Source of the DNA: Flavobacterium sp. KJJ
GTDB taxonomy: Bacteria; Bacteroidota; Bacteroidia; Flavobacteriales; Flavobacteriaceae
Reading direction: 5' to 3'
Assembly (NCBI RefSeq): GCF_000708595.2
Contig: NZ_JARP01000001.1
Coordinates: 992,001 to 1,056,000 of the forward strand
DNA length: 64,000 bases
Position 1 is the stretch's first letter. The number at the start of each line of letters is the position of its first letter. The notes beneath the pieces were generated by a model, which saw only the letters and a list, made by a program, of their open reading frames with translations, was not told where the DNA came from and searched no databases. A program made the position numbers and the translations under genes. This document shows positions 43,075 to 52,480 of the stretch, piece by piece.

Positions 43075-43908
43075 TTATTTTGCTTGTTTTTTCATTTCTT
43101 TTTCAATCATATCATAGAATTGATCGATTTTAGGCATAACAACAATACGAGTTCTTCTGTTACGAGCTTTGTTGTCTGGAGAATCATTTGCAACTAAAGG
43201 TACATATGAACTTCTACCTGCAGCAATTAATTTAGCTGGATTAACTCCAAGATCATTTGTTAAAACACGAACGATAGAAGTAGAACGTTTAACACTTAAA
43301 TCCCAGTTGTCTAACAATACTCCATTGCTTTTGTAAGGAACATCATCAGTATGACCTTCAACCATACATTCAAAATCAGGTTTGTCGTTTACAACTTTTG
43401 CAACTTTAGCCAAAACAGATTTTGCTTTATCGCTTACTTCATAGCTTCCGCTTTTGAATAGTAATTTATCAGCGATAGAAATGAATACAACTCCTTTTTC
43501 AACATTGATTTCGATATCTGGATCGTTGATTCCAACTGCTCCTTTTAAACTTGTAACCAATGCTAGTGTTACACTGTCTTTTTTAGTAAGTGCATCTTGT
43601 AATCTAGATATTTTTAAATCTTTTTCTTTTAAGCTTTCTAATGATTTTTCAAGGTTTTCAGCACCTTTTGTAGTTAATACAGTTAAATCCTTAGAGCTAT
43701 TAATTAAGTCTTGATTATGTGCTTTATAACTTTCAGCTGTTGCTGCTAATCCTGCTTTTTCTTCTAGACAAGAATTTAATTTAACTGTGCAAGAGTTTAA
43801 TAAATCTTGGATTTCTTTGTTCTTAGCTTCTAATGCTGCGTATTGCTTTTTCGATACACACGAAGTTAAGGCCATTAATACTGATAGTGCGATAACTATT
43901 TTTCTCAT
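43075..43908 (-). CDS. OmpA family lipoprotein
   Basis: A 277-residue protein. The lipobox is MALTSC (Cys17). A long coiled coil occupies about residues 20-115. The C-terminal OmpA-like peptidoglycan-binding domain (about 140-265) has LLFKSGSYEVSDKAKSVLAKVAKVV, MVEGHTDDVPY, LSVKRSTSIVRVL and AAGRSSYVPLV. RNRRTRIVV supplies the conserved Arg for diaminopimelate. It probably tethers the outer membrane to the wall. A -7 box (TAAATTTG on the reverse strand) lies at 43945-43938, at the end of the upstream glycosyltransferase gene. Confidence 0.93.
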   Translation of the reverse strand: MRKIVIALSVLMALTSCVSKKQYAALEAKNKEIQDLLNSCTVKLNSCLEEKAGLAATAESYKAHNQDLINSSKDLTVLTTKGAENLEKSLESLKEKDLKISRLQDALTKKDSVTLALVTSLKGAVGINDPDIEINVEKGVVFISIADKLLFKSGSYEVSDKAKSVLAKVAKVVNDKPDFECMVEGHTDDVPYKSNGVLLDNWDLSVKRSTSIVRVLTNDLGVNPAKLIAAGRSSYVPLVANDSPDNKARNRRTRIVVMPKIDQFYDMIEKEMKKQAK

Positions 43909-43942
43909 AGGTATTGTATTTAATTAAACGTTGATTACAAAT

Positions 43943-44962
43943 TTAGTTTTTAATATTTTGATAACTGTTAAAGATTTCTTTAAATACGGTCAGTTTCTTT
44001 ATATAATATAGGAAAACGATACTTTTTACGGTATAGTATTGCTGTATTTGAAAATCTTTTCTTTCTCGAAGGTATTTTAAAGATATGCAATAAAATGAAA
44101 AATGCGCCTTTAAAATAGCAAAAGTATGACTGAATTTTCCTTGTATAAGAAAACGGATAGCAGCAATTCCGTCTAAAATCATTCGGAAGAAAATTACAAA
44201 AAATAATCTTTTTTTAGGCAGATTTTTAACAAGCATTAATAATGAATTCCTGAAATTTAAAAAAGTTTTTCTAGGATTTCCTTGTTGCAGTGTTGCACCG
44301 CCAACGTGATAAACTACTGATGCTGAATTATATCTGATAATATGACCTTCATTTGAGGCACGCCAGCACAAATCAATTTCTTCTTGGTGTGCAAAGAAGC
44401 TTTCATCAAAACCTTTCAATTCATCATAGACTTCTTTTCTGATGAAAAAACAAGCACCTGAAGCCCAAAATAATTCGCAATGATCATCATATTGACCATT
44501 ATCTTTTTCAATAGTTTCAAAAATTCGGCCACGGCAATACGGATAACCATATTTATCAATAAATCCGCCTGCCGCACCAGCATATTCAAAATATTCTTTA
44601 TTTTTAAAATCTAGAATTTTAGGCTGGATAATGGCGGTCTGTTTTTCTGCATCAAAAGTTTCAATTATAGGTTTTAGCCAATTTGCAGTAACTTCAATAT
44701 CAGAATTAACTAAAGCATAAATTTCGGCGTCAACATGTTTTAAGGCATCGTTATAACCTTTTGCAAACCCGTGATTACCGCTATTCTGAATTATTTTTAT
44801 AGTTGGGAAATTTTGTTTGACGAAATTGATTGAATCGTCTGTTGAAGCATTATCTGCGACATATATAGAGGCTTCTTCAGAAAATTGAATAACTGATGGT
44901 AAAAATTGCTCTAATAATTTTACCCCGTTCCAATTTAAAATGATTACTGCTATTTTATCCAA
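43943..44962 (-). CDS. Family 2 glycosyltransferase
   Basis: A 339-residue GT-A protein. It starts KIAVIILNWNGVKLLEQFLPSVIQFS, then has VADNASTDDSINFVKQNFP. The metal-binding acidic site is in ALVNSDIEVTANWL (DxD-like, as SDI). Further marks are FFIRKEVYDELKGFDESFFAHQEEIDLCWRAS and YHVGGATL. It resembles rhamnosyltransferase-like enzymes of cell-surface polysaccharide synthesis. C-terminal helices suggest loose membrane association. No other glycan genes adjoin it, and the partner sugars are unknown. Confidence 0.92.
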   Translation of the reverse strand: MDKIAVIILNWNGVKLLEQFLPSVIQFSEEASIYVADNASTDDSINFVKQNFPTIKIIQNSGNHGFAKGYNDALKHVDAEIYALVNSDIEVTANWLKPIIETFDAEKQTAIIQPKILDFKNKEYFEYAGAAGGFIDKYGYPYCRGRIFETIEKDNGQYDDHCELFWASGACFFIRKEVYDELKGFDESFFAHQEEIDLCWRASNEGHIIRYNSASVVYHVGGATLQQGNPRKTFLNFRNSLLMLVKNLPKKRLFFVIFFRMILDGIAAIRFLIQGKFSHTFAILKAHFSFYCISLKYLRERKDFQIQQYYTVKSIVFLYYIKKLTVFKEIFNSYQNIKN

Positions 44963-44990
44963 AAGTAATTTTATTTATTTTAATATTATT

Positions 44991-45437
44991 TTATTCGTTA
45001 TAATCTGGCAAGCCTTTAAGAAACTGATATTTTTCATTTTCAAAATCCATCTGACAGTAAAAATGACTCAGTCCGTTTGTGACATTCAAAAATCGTGCCT
45101 GCATTGTCATATTATAACGTGCAATTTGATCAAAAGTTGCCTGTGAAATTTTAACTTCTGGGGCTTTGCATTCTACTAATATATGTATAGAACCATCGGA
45201 GTTAAATACAACAACATCATATCTTTTTCGTAATCCGTTGACTGTCAAAACCTTCTCTACATTTATGAGAGATTTCGGGTATTTTTTTTCGTAAATTAAA
45301 AAATGAACAACATGTTGGCGAACCCATTCTTCTGGAGTAAGAATGATAAATTTTTTCCTGATTTCATCAAAAATAGACACTTTATTTTCGCTATTTTTGA
45401 ATCGGAAAGTATAAGTAGGGAAATTTAGTTTTAACAT
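44991..45437 (-). CDS. Type I restriction HsdR_N-like nuclease domain protein
   Basis: A 148-residue protein. EEWVRQHVVHFLIYEKKYP and the PD-(D/E)xK-like core YDVVVFNSDGSIHILVECKAPEVKISQATFDQIARYN are those of the HsdR_N_2 family. Asp and ExK supply the nuclease site. It is a stand-alone domain, with no helicase or methylase nearby. Such proteins are common in Bacteroidota and their role is not established. It lies 28 bp before the glycosyltransferase gene. Confidence 0.88.
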   Translation of the reverse strand: MLKLNFPTYTFRFKNSENKVSIFDEIRKKFIILTPEEWVRQHVVHFLIYEKKYPKSLINVEKVLTVNGLRKRYDVVVFNSDGSIHILVECKAPEVKISQATFDQIARYNMTMQARFLNVTNGLSHFYCQMDFENEKYQFLKGLPDYNE

Positions 45438-45456
45438 AAAACAAAAATATAAAATA

Positions 45457-45522
45457 GTTTCAGGTTTCAGGTTGAAAGTTTCAAGTTATTGAACGGAAAA
45501 CCTGAAACTTTGAACTTGAAAC
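45457..45522. repeat. Imperfect palindromic heptamer repeat
   Basis: GTTTCAGGTTTCAGGTTGAAAG on the left is answered by CCTGAAACTTTGAACTTGAAAC on the right. The units are the same GTTTCAG/GTTTCAA heptamers as at 28706 and 42181. It lies between divergent genes, directly before holA. Confidence 0.75.
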
Positions 45523-45534
45523 AAAAAATATTGA

Positions 45535-46539
45535 ATGGACGAAGTTGTAAAGATTGTTAATGATATCAAGGCCGGCAATATAAAACCAATTTATTTTTTA
45601 ATGGGGGAAGAGCCTTATTACATAGATAAATTGTCGGAGTATATTGAACAGAATGTACTATCTGAAGAAGAAAAAGGATTTAATCAGACGGTATTATACG
45701 GCAGAGATGTTTCGGTAGAAGATATTGTGTCAACAGCCAAACGCTATCCTATGATGTCTGATCGCCAAGTTGTTATTGTAAAAGAAGCACAAGATTTGTC
45801 GAGAACTATTGATAAAATAGAATCGTATGTCAATAATCCGATGGAAACTACTGTTTTGGTTTTTTGCTACAAATATAAAACACTTGATAAACGTAAAAAA
45901 GTTACCAAGCTTCTTGCTCAAAATGGAATCGTTTATGAAAGTAAAAAATTATATGAAAATCAAGTCGGAGATTGGATAAAGCGTGTTTTGGCTGGAAAAA
46001 AATATACAATTGATCCAAAGGCAAATGCTATGCTGGTTGAATTTTTAGGAACTGATTTAAGTAAGATAAATAACGAACTCGAAAAATTGCAAATTATTTT
46101 ACCGCAAGGTACCACGATTACACCACAACATATTGAAGAAAATATTGGTTTTAGTAAAGATTATAATGTATTCGAACTTCGAAAAGCAATTGGAGAACGC
46201 AACCAAATGAAAGCATATAAAATTGCTGAAAATTTTGCCCACAATCCTAAAGAATATCCACTTGTAATGACAACAGGACTTGTATTTGGTTTTTTTGTAC
46301 AGCTTTTAAAATACCACGGACTTAAAGATAAAAATCCTAAAAATGTAGCGGCCGCGATTGGTGTAAATCCTTATTTTCTAAAGGAATATGATTTAGCTAT
46401 CAAAAATTATCCAATGCGAAAAGTAAGTCAGATTGTGGGTGCTTTACGTGATGTAGATGTTAAAAGCAAGGGAGTTGGAGCCAATGCTTTGCCACAGTCA
46501 GATTTGTTAAAAGAAATGCTTTATAAAATATTTAATTAA
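45535..46539 (+). CDS. holA: DNA polymerase III subunit delta
   Basis: A 334-residue clamp-loader subunit. The start KAGNIKPIYFLMGEEPYYIDKLSEYIEQNVL and DRQVVIVKEAQDLSR are typical. Further marks are VLVFCYKYKTLDKRKKVTKLL and LEFLGTDLSKINNELEKLQIIL. The C-terminal helical collar domain ends LLKEMLYKIFN. It opens the beta clamp with the other loader subunits. Length is normal. Confidence 0.95.
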   Translation: MDEVVKIVNDIKAGNIKPIYFLMGEEPYYIDKLSEYIEQNVLSEEEKGFNQTVLYGRDVSVEDIVSTAKRYPMMSDRQVVIVKEAQDLSRTIDKIESYVNNPMETTVLVFCYKYKTLDKRKKVTKLLAQNGIVYESKKLYENQVGDWIKRVLAGKKYTIDPKANAMLVEFLGTDLSKINNELEKLQIILPQGTTITPQHIEENIGFSKDYNVFELRKAIGERNQMKAYKIAENFAHNPKEYPLVMTTGLVFGFFVQLLKYHGLKDKNPKNVAAAIGVNPYFLKEYDLAIKNYPMRKVSQIVGALRDVDVKSKGVGANALPQSDLLKEMLYKIFN

Positions 46540-46607
46540 GCCGTGAAAATTCACGATATTTGCCTTTCTAAAAATTTTACTACTTAAAAAATAATAATTA
46601 CACAATT

Positions 46608-46790
46608 ATGGGAATGAATAAAAATACCGTTTTAGGATGGGCTACTTTTATAATGATACTTATGGGATTGTTGCTTATAGGACTTGGTGCTTTTAGATAC
46701 AGGGATGTTTCTGGCTGGGGATTTGTAGCTGTGGGCGTTGGTTTTTTTGCTAATGCTTGGGTTTTTAATGCACTAAAAGGTAGAGTTTAA
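46608..46790 (+). CDS. Small membrane protein, CAL67264 family
   Basis: A 60-residue protein with two hydrophobic helices (about 8-28 and 36-54). It opens GMNKNTVLGWATFIMIL and ends NAWVFNALKGRV. I recognise the pattern as the small flavobacterial family named for CAL67264. Its function is unknown. It lies between holA and the ABC-F gene and is clearly coding, given the clean helices and the conserved ends. Confidence 0.85.
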   Translation: MGMNKNTVLGWATFIMILMGLLLIGLGAFRYRDVSGWGFVAVGVGFFANAWVFNALKGRV

Positions 46791-46862
46791 CTTTTTTCAA
46801 TTGCTAAAATTAATTGCAATATCAAATTTAAGAGAATAAATAATTAAAATAAAATATAAAAA

Positions 46863-48554
46863 ATGTCAGACGATAAGAAAGTAATTTTCTCAATGCAGAA
46901 ATTGAGCAAAACCTATCAGGGAGCAGACAAACCAGTACTTAAAAACATTTATTTGAGTTTCTTTTATGGAGCTAAAATTGGTATTTTAGGTCTTAATGGT
47001 TCTGGAAAATCTTCTCTATTAAAAATTATTGCAGGAGTTGATAAAAACTATCAAGGTGATGTTGTTTTTCAACCTGGTTATACTGTTGGTTATTTAGAGC
47101 AAGAACCAATTCTTGATGATTCAAAAACAGTTATCGAAATTGTTCGTGAAGGAGCTGCAGAAACTATGGCAGTTTTAGAAGAATACAACCAAATTAATGA
47201 TTTATTCGGTCTTCCTGAATACTACGAAGATCAGGATAAAATGGATAAATTGATGGATCGCCAGGCAGCTTTACAAGACAAAATTGATGCTCTTGGTGCT
47301 TGGGAAATCGATACAAAATTGGAAATTGCAATGGATGCGCTGCGTACGCCGGAAGGTGATATGCCAATCAAAAACCTTTCTGGAGGTGAGCGTCGCCGTG
47401 TAGCTTTATGTCGTTTGTTATTGCAACAGCCTGATGTATTGTTACTTGATGAGCCTACCAACCACCTTGATGCTGAATCTGTACTTTGGTTAGAGCAGCA
47501 TTTGGCGCAATATGCTGGAACTGTTATTGCGGTAACGCACGATAGATATTTCTTGGATAATGTTGCAGGTTGGATTTTAGAGCTGGATAGAGGAGAAGGA
47601 ATTCCATGGAAAGGAAATTATTCTTCTTGGTTAGATCAAAAATCAAACCGTATGGCTCAGGAAGAAAAAGTGGCTTCTAAACGCAGAAAAACTTTAGAAC
47701 GTGAGTTGGACTGGGTTCGCCAAGGTGCTAAAGGACGCCAGACAAAACAAAAAGCGCGTTTGCAGAATTACGATAAATTATTGAATGAAGACCAGAAACA
47801 ATTGGATGAAAACTTGGAAATTTATATTCCAAATGGTCCACGTTTAGGTACGAATGTTATTGAAGCAAAAAATGTAGCAAAAGCTTTTGGTGATAAATTA
47901 TTATACGATAATTTGAACTTTACTTTGCCACAAGCAGGAATTGTTGGGATTATCGGGCCAAATGGTGCTGGTAAATCGACCATTTTCAAAATGATTATGG
48001 GAGAACAAAAAACAGATAGTGGAGAATTTTCAGTTGGTGAAACTGTGAAAATTGCTTATGTAGATCAGTCACACTCTAATATTGATCCAAATAAATCGAT
48101 TTGGGAAAATTTTGCTGATGGTCAGGAATTAATAATGATGGGAGGAAAGCAGGTTAATTCAAGAGCTTATTTATCTCGTTTCAATTTTGGTGGCGGTGAG
48201 CAGAATAAAAAAGTATCAATGTTATCTGGTGGAGAACGTAACCGTCTGCACTTGGCAATGACATTGAAAGAAGAAGGAAACGTGCTTTTACTGGATGAGC
48301 CAACGAATGATTTGGATGTAAATACACTCCGTGCATTAGAAGAAGGTTTAGAAAATTTCGCAGGTTGTGCTGTAATTATTTCGCACGACAGATGGTTCTT
48401 AGATAGAATTTGTACGCACATTTTAGCTTTTGAAGGGGATTCTGAAGTTTACTATTTTGAAGGTGGTTTCTCTGAATACGAAGAAAATAAAAAGAAACGT
48501 TTAGGTGGTGATTTAACTCCAAAACGTTTGAAATATAGAAAATTAATTAGATAA
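46863..48554 (+). CDS. ettA: Energy-dependent translational throttle protein EttA (ABC-F)
   Basis: A 563-residue soluble protein with two ATPase domains. Walker A motifs are GLNGSGKSSLLKI and GPNGAGKSTIFKM. Signature motifs are LSGGERRRVALCRLL and LSGGERNRLHLAMTL. The arm region between them includes GRQTKQKARLQNYDKLL. Order and length fit EttA, which binds the ribosomal E site and gates the first elongation step according to ADP/ATP levels. It is a core gene followed by a terminator. Confidence 0.96.
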   Translation: MSDDKKVIFSMQKLSKTYQGADKPVLKNIYLSFFYGAKIGILGLNGSGKSSLLKIIAGVDKNYQGDVVFQPGYTVGYLEQEPILDDSKTVIEIVREGAAETMAVLEEYNQINDLFGLPEYYEDQDKMDKLMDRQAALQDKIDALGAWEIDTKLEIAMDALRTPEGDMPIKNLSGGERRRVALCRLLLQQPDVLLLDEPTNHLDAESVLWLEQHLAQYAGTVIAVTHDRYFLDNVAGWILELDRGEGIPWKGNYSSWLDQKSNRMAQEEKVASKRRKTLERELDWVRQGAKGRQTKQKARLQNYDKLLNEDQKQLDENLEIYIPNGPRLGTNVIEAKNVAKAFGDKLLYDNLNFTLPQAGIVGIIGPNGAGKSTIFKMIMGEQKTDSGEFSVGETVKIAYVDQSHSNIDPNKSIWENFADGQELIMMGGKQVNSRAYLSRFNFGGGEQNKKVSMLSGGERNRLHLAMTLKEEGNVLLLDEPTNDLDVNTLRALEEGLENFAGCAVIISHDRWFLDRICTHILAFEGDSEVYYFEGGFSEYEENKKKRLGGDLTPKRLKYRKLIR

Positions 48555-48577
48555 TTTTTCTGATAAATTGCAAATAG

Positions 48578-48616
48578 AAAATCCCAAATTCCAATTATAG
48601 TGAATTTGGGATTTTT
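48578..48616. terminator. Terminator after ettA
   Basis: AAAATCCCAAATTC, a 10-base loop, then GAATTTGGGATTTTT: a 14-bp stem with a T tail. Confidence 0.85.
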
Positions 48617-48637
48617 ATTTTTTATACTGTGTCTAGT

Positions 48638-48738
48638 TTGTCATTTCGACGAAGGAGAAATCACACTCGGAACTCGACAAAGATTGGGAAATTATTATGA
48701 GGAATTTCTAGTGTGATTTCGACGAAGGAGAAATCACA
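48638..48738. repeat. MITE-like dispersed repeat, copy 1
   Basis: Begins TTGTCATTTCGACGAAGGAG and ends TTTCGACGAAGGAGAAATCA, with a core (CTCGACAAAGATT..., GGAATTTCTAGTGTGATTTC) shared with the copy at 52481. A 9-bp hairpin, TGTGATTTC and GAAATCACA, lies at the right end. It lies between ettA and the leftward DCC gene. Confidence 0.8.
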
Positions 48739-48770
48739 ACTTCTCTAATAGTAAAGATTGATAGCTGTAT

Positions 48771-49184
48771 CTAAAGAAACTTAGCCTTCAATTCAGGAGT
48801 TGGTATCATGCAGTTTTCTTTTTTGCCGTACCATTTGTAACGATTTTTAGCAATATAATCGTAAATATAATTTCGGAGTTTTTCAGGTAAAATTTTAAAC
48901 ACGGAAACTAAACTATAAAATCCACCCAAATCATTTCCAATTTCTAAAACTGCTGAAGATTTATAATAATAGGCAACCCCAGGATTGTACAAAATAATAC
49001 TATCAATTTTATTTTGGTCTACACCTATATAATTGTAAATGTCTTTTCCTAATTCTGATTGCAAAGCCACAAAACGAAAAATATCTTTTTTATCGTGCTT
49101 GATAATAAATTGAACTGTTCCATCGCATAAATTGCAAACTCCATCGAAAAGGATTATTTTTTTATTTTTTGGAAGGTTTTGCAT
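48771..49184 (-). CDS. DCC family thiol-disulfide oxidoreductase-like protein
   Basis: A 137-residue protein of the DUF393/DCC family. The N-terminal motif IILFDGVCNLCDGTVQFIIKHD carries the DxxCxxC signature (Cys17 and Cys20). It continues with FVALQSELGKDI and AVLEIGNDLGGFYSLVSVFKILPEKLRNYIYDYIAKNRYKWYG. A thiol redox role is presumed from the family name. No partner is visible nearby. Confidence 0.92.
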   Translation of the reverse strand: MQNLPKNKKIILFDGVCNLCDGTVQFIIKHDKKDIFRFVALQSELGKDIYNYIGVDQNKIDSIILYNPGVAYYYKSSAVLEIGNDLGGFYSLVSVFKILPEKLRNYIYDYIAKNRYKWYGKKENCMIPTPELKAKFL

Positions 49185-49194
49185 TTTTGAAAAA

Positions 49195-49220
49195 GTTTCA
49201 ATTTCAGGTTTCAGGTTTTT
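49195..49220. repeat. Short GTTTCAG heptamer run
   Basis: GTTTCAATTTCAGGTTTCAG, two to three units of the heptamer seen at 28706, in the gap upstream of the DCC gene. The rest of the gap to 49478 is AT-rich with nothing recognised. Confidence 0.6.
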
Positions 49221-49478
49221 GATCTTTGTCTAGTTTCTCATTCCTCGAAATAACAAAAAAAGTAATAATTGTCACGATTATTCTTATCTATTAAGAATTT
49301 AAATTCAATAGCTTTTATGAATCAAAAACGGCTTTCGTAAATTAATTTATAGCTATTTTTTAAATTTTTTCATCTTCAGAATTGTCAACGTCAAAATCAT
49401 TCTTTAAATCGTCTTATTTTAATTTCCGATCAAATTAGTGAATTGTAAGCACCTAAAATTGCTATTGTGGATGGAAAT

Positions 49479-51644
49479 TTATTTTTTCCCCGCTTCAACA
49501 AATTCTAATTCATCCAAACTTACTTTAGAAGTAAAAATTCCGTAATTAACTGTTGCCTTATTTTTTTCTATCGAATCGATGCTTCCAACAGATCTACCGT
49601 CAAGCATTCTAACTCTGTCTCCAACTTTTAAAATTGGCTTTGGTTTTTCTATAACTGGTTTGAGTTTTTTTTCTTTTTTCTCTTTTCGAATTTCTTCGAC
49701 CTGAACCGAAACTTCTGCAATTACTTCTTTTTTCTTTTCAATTATTGCTTTTGCTTCTTTTGGAGTTGCTTTTTTACGTTTTGAATTTTCAATTTCAATA
49801 ATTTTCAAAAACTCGCCAATCAGCTCTTTTTTATTTTTGTTGTTGAAATATTTCTCCGAGATATCCTCAATTTTTTGTCCAATGTAAATTGTTTTCTGAT
49901 TACTGTCGTATAGCTCCTGATAGCTTTCCAGTTTTTGTTTGATTTTTACATTGATGTTTTCCATCTTTTTACTTTCTTCACGAGCACGAGTTTCTTCTTC
50001 TTTTAAATTGATAGAAGTTTTTTCGAGTTTGGATCTTTCTTTTTGTAGCGTAGCAATTGTTTTATCAAAGCGAACTTTTCCAACTTCAATTTTCTTTTTG
50101 GCGCGATTTATCAATCCAAACGGAATACCATTTTTTAGGGCAACTTCAAATGTAAACGAACTTCCGGCTTGACCCAAAGCCAATTTGTACATTGGTTCTA
50201 ATGATTTTTCATCGAACATCATATTCGCATTTGTTGCAAAAGGAAGTTCATTTGCTAAAATTTTTAAATTAGAATAATGCGTTGTAATGATTCCGAATGC
50301 TTCACGATGGTAAAATTCTTCTAAGAAAATCTCAGCCAAAGCGCCACCCAGTTCCGGATCAGAACCTGTACCAAATTCATCAATTAAAAACATGGTTTTC
50401 TTGTTGCACTTCTTCAGGAAATAATTCATGTTTTTCAATCTGTAACTGTAAGTACTTAGATGATTTTCAATAGATTGATTGTCTCCAATATCCGTCAAAA
50501 TTCTATCAAATAAAAAAGTTTCGCTTCTTTCATGAACCGGAATTAGCATTCCTGATTGTAACATCAATTGCAATAAACCAACTGTTTTAAGCGAAATTGT
50601 TTTTCCTCCCGCGTTAGGTCCAGAAATTACAATAATTCGGTTATCTTGTTTTAATTCAATTGTTTGCGGATGCGTAATCTCATTTTTTTGTTTATTATTC
50701 AAATACAAAATAGGATGATAGGCTTCTCTAAAAAACAATCTTCTTTCTTCTGTAATTGTTGGTAGGATTCCGTTAATTCGGTTTGCGTATTTTGCTTTTC
50801 CGGCAACCACGTCAATATCACTTAGAAATTCCTGATACTCAATCAGCAAAGGCAAAAATGGTCGAATTGCATTTGACAATTGTTTTAAAATTCTGGTAAT
50901 TTCTTCTTTTTCTTCGTATTCAAGATTAGCTAATTCACGAGAATATTGCAGCGTAGCTTCAGGTTCGATATAAGCAATACTTCCTGTTTTAGAACTTCCT
51001 AAAATAGAGCCTTTTACTTTACGGCGATACATAGCCAAAACAGCTAAAACTCTGCGATTTTGCACAAAGCTTTCTTTAATATCATCCAAATAGCCAAGAC
51101 TATTGTTGTGAGAAAGAGCAACTCCAAAACTTTGGTTTACCTTACCTCGAACAATATTCATATTTTGGCGAATACTCAAAAGAGCAGGGGAGGCGTTATC
51201 TTTTATTTCTCCATATTTATCTACTATAGCGTCAATTAGAGTGACAATATCTTTAGTATATTCAACTCTTGAAGCCCTCGCATTTAAATTCGGATAATAA
51301 TCATCAAATTTTTTAAGGAAAGTCAACAGCACATTTGTTGTAGAAGAAAGTGTTGCGATTTTTCTAAAACTTCCTACTTCCAAAAAACTGTCTTCGATGG
51401 CTAAAAACTTAATTTCATGAGTTATAGCATCAAATCCGTGGTTAGGAATGGCGTTATTATTTTCAAAAGACGAAACATATTCTGATGTCTGCATCAAAGC
51501 CTGCATCAAAGTTTCTTTGTTTCTAAATGGTGTTATTTGTAAAGCCTTTTCTTTTCCAATATCGGTGTTGCAACCAGCCGAAATAGTTTCTAGCACTGTT
51601 GGAAATTGTAAGTCTTGTAATGTTTTTTCGGTAATACTGATCAT
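49479..51644 (-). CDS. mutS2: MutS2-type endonuclease/mismatch-like ATPase lacking the Smr domain
   Basis: A 721-residue protein. The helical core is followed by the ATPase with Walker A VISGPNAGGKTISLKTVGL and Walker B TMFLIDEFGTGSDPELGGALAEIFLEEF. A long Lys/Glu-rich coiled segment follows (about 500-650). It ends in a small KOW-like domain (VGDRVRMLDGRSVGSIDSIEKNKATVNYG). The Smr nuclease domain that usually closes MutS2 is absent, and the protein is about 65 residues short of the B. subtilis type. It is thought to suppress recombination or rescue collided ribosomes. Confidence 0.92.
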   Translation of the reverse strand: MISITEKTLQDLQFPTVLETISAGCNTDIGKEKALQITPFRNKETLMQALMQTSEYVSSFENNNAIPNHGFDAITHEIKFLAIEDSFLEVGSFRKIATLSSTTNVLLTFLKKFDDYYPNLNARASRVEYTKDIVTLIDAIVDKYGEIKDNASPALLSIRQNMNIVRGKVNQSFGVALSHNNSLGYLDDIKESFVQNRRVLAVLAMYRRKVKGSILGSSKTGSIAYIEPEATLQYSRELANLEYEEKEEITRILKQLSNAIRPFLPLLIEYQEFLSDIDVVAGKAKYANRINGILPTITEERRLFFREAYHPILYLNNKQKNEITHPQTIELKQDNRIIVISGPNAGGKTISLKTVGLLQLMLQSGMLIPVHERSETFLFDRILTDIGDNQSIENHLSTYSYRLKNMNYFLKKCNKKTMFLIDEFGTGSDPELGGALAEIFLEEFYHREAFGIITTHYSNLKILANELPFATNANMMFDEKSLEPMYKLALGQAGSSFTFEVALKNGIPFGLINRAKKKIEVGKVRFDKTIATLQKERSKLEKTSINLKEEETRAREESKKMENINVKIKQKLESYQELYDSNQKTIYIGQKIEDISEKYFNNKNKKELIGEFLKIIEIENSKRKKATPKEAKAIIEKKKEVIAEVSVQVEEIRKEKKEKKLKPVIEKPKPILKVGDRVRMLDGRSVGSIDSIEKNKATVNYGIFTSKVSLDELEFVEAGKK

Positions 51645-51775
51645 TTAATTTCTTTAAGAAAGTACAAGCAAAAATACGAAAATAGTATGATTGAATCTTG
51701 TAAGTTTATGTCTAATTTTATTGGCTGTAAATATGATTTCATTAAAAAAATCCTGAAATTCGCATAAAAAAAATT

Positions 51776-52441
51776 ATGGACGTTAAAATGCATGATTCTT
51801 GGAAGCCAGTTTTGAATAAAGAGTTTGAAAAACCATATTTTAATGAGTTAATCGCTTTTGTAAAATCTGAATATACAACAAAGGTTTGCTATCCAAAAGG
51901 AAGCCAGATCTTTTCCGCTTTTGACCATTGTCATTTCGATCAGGTAAAAGTTGTGATTATTGGCCAAGATCCGTATCATGGTCCAAATCAGGCAAATGGA
52001 TTATGTTTTTCTGTAAACGATGGTATTCCGTTTCCTCCATCACTTCAAAATATTTTCAAGGAAATTGAAACTGATTTAAATATACCGTTACCAAAAACAG
52101 GCAATTTAGAACGTTGGGCAGATCAAGGTGTTTTTCTCTTAAATGCTACTCTAACTGTTCGACAATCAGAAGCCGGAAGTCATCAGGGCAAAGGCTGGGA
52201 AAAATTTACAGACGCTGTTATTAAGCAAATTTCTGCTGAAAAGGAAAATGTTGTGTTTTTGCTTTGGGGCGGTTTTGCTCAAAAGAAAGCGGCATTAATC
52301 AATGCTTCAAAACATCATATTTTAAAATCGGGACATCCTTCTCCTTTAAGTGCAAATAGAGGTTTTTGGTTTGGTAATAAGCATTTTAGCCAAACAAATG
52401 CTTTCTTGAAATCAAAAGGCATGAAGGAGATTGAATGGTAG
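51776..52441 (+). CDS. ung: Uracil-DNA glycosylase
   Basis: A 221-residue enzyme. The catalytic motif VVIIGQDPYHGPNQANGLCFSV carries the active Asp. LLNATLTVRQSEAGSHQGKGWEKFTD and the DNA-intercalating loop GHPSPLSANRGFWFGNKHFS follow. It removes uracil from DNA by base excision. Length and motifs are those of family 1 Ung. It stands alone. Confidence 0.98.
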   Translation: MDVKMHDSWKPVLNKEFEKPYFNELIAFVKSEYTTKVCYPKGSQIFSAFDHCHFDQVKVVIIGQDPYHGPNQANGLCFSVNDGIPFPPSLQNIFKEIETDLNIPLPKTGNLERWADQGVFLLNATLTVRQSEAGSHQGKGWEKFTDAVIKQISAEKENVVFLLWGGFAQKKAALINASKHHILKSGHPSPLSANRGFWFGNKHFSQTNAFLKSKGMKEIEW

Positions 52442-52480
52442 TTAAACACTGATTCCAATAATTGTCACTAATTTAAAATA

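Noticed and set aside
44991..45437. Restriction-modification system
   Set aside because: Only a lone HsdR_N-type nuclease domain is present, with no methylase, specificity or helicase genes around it.
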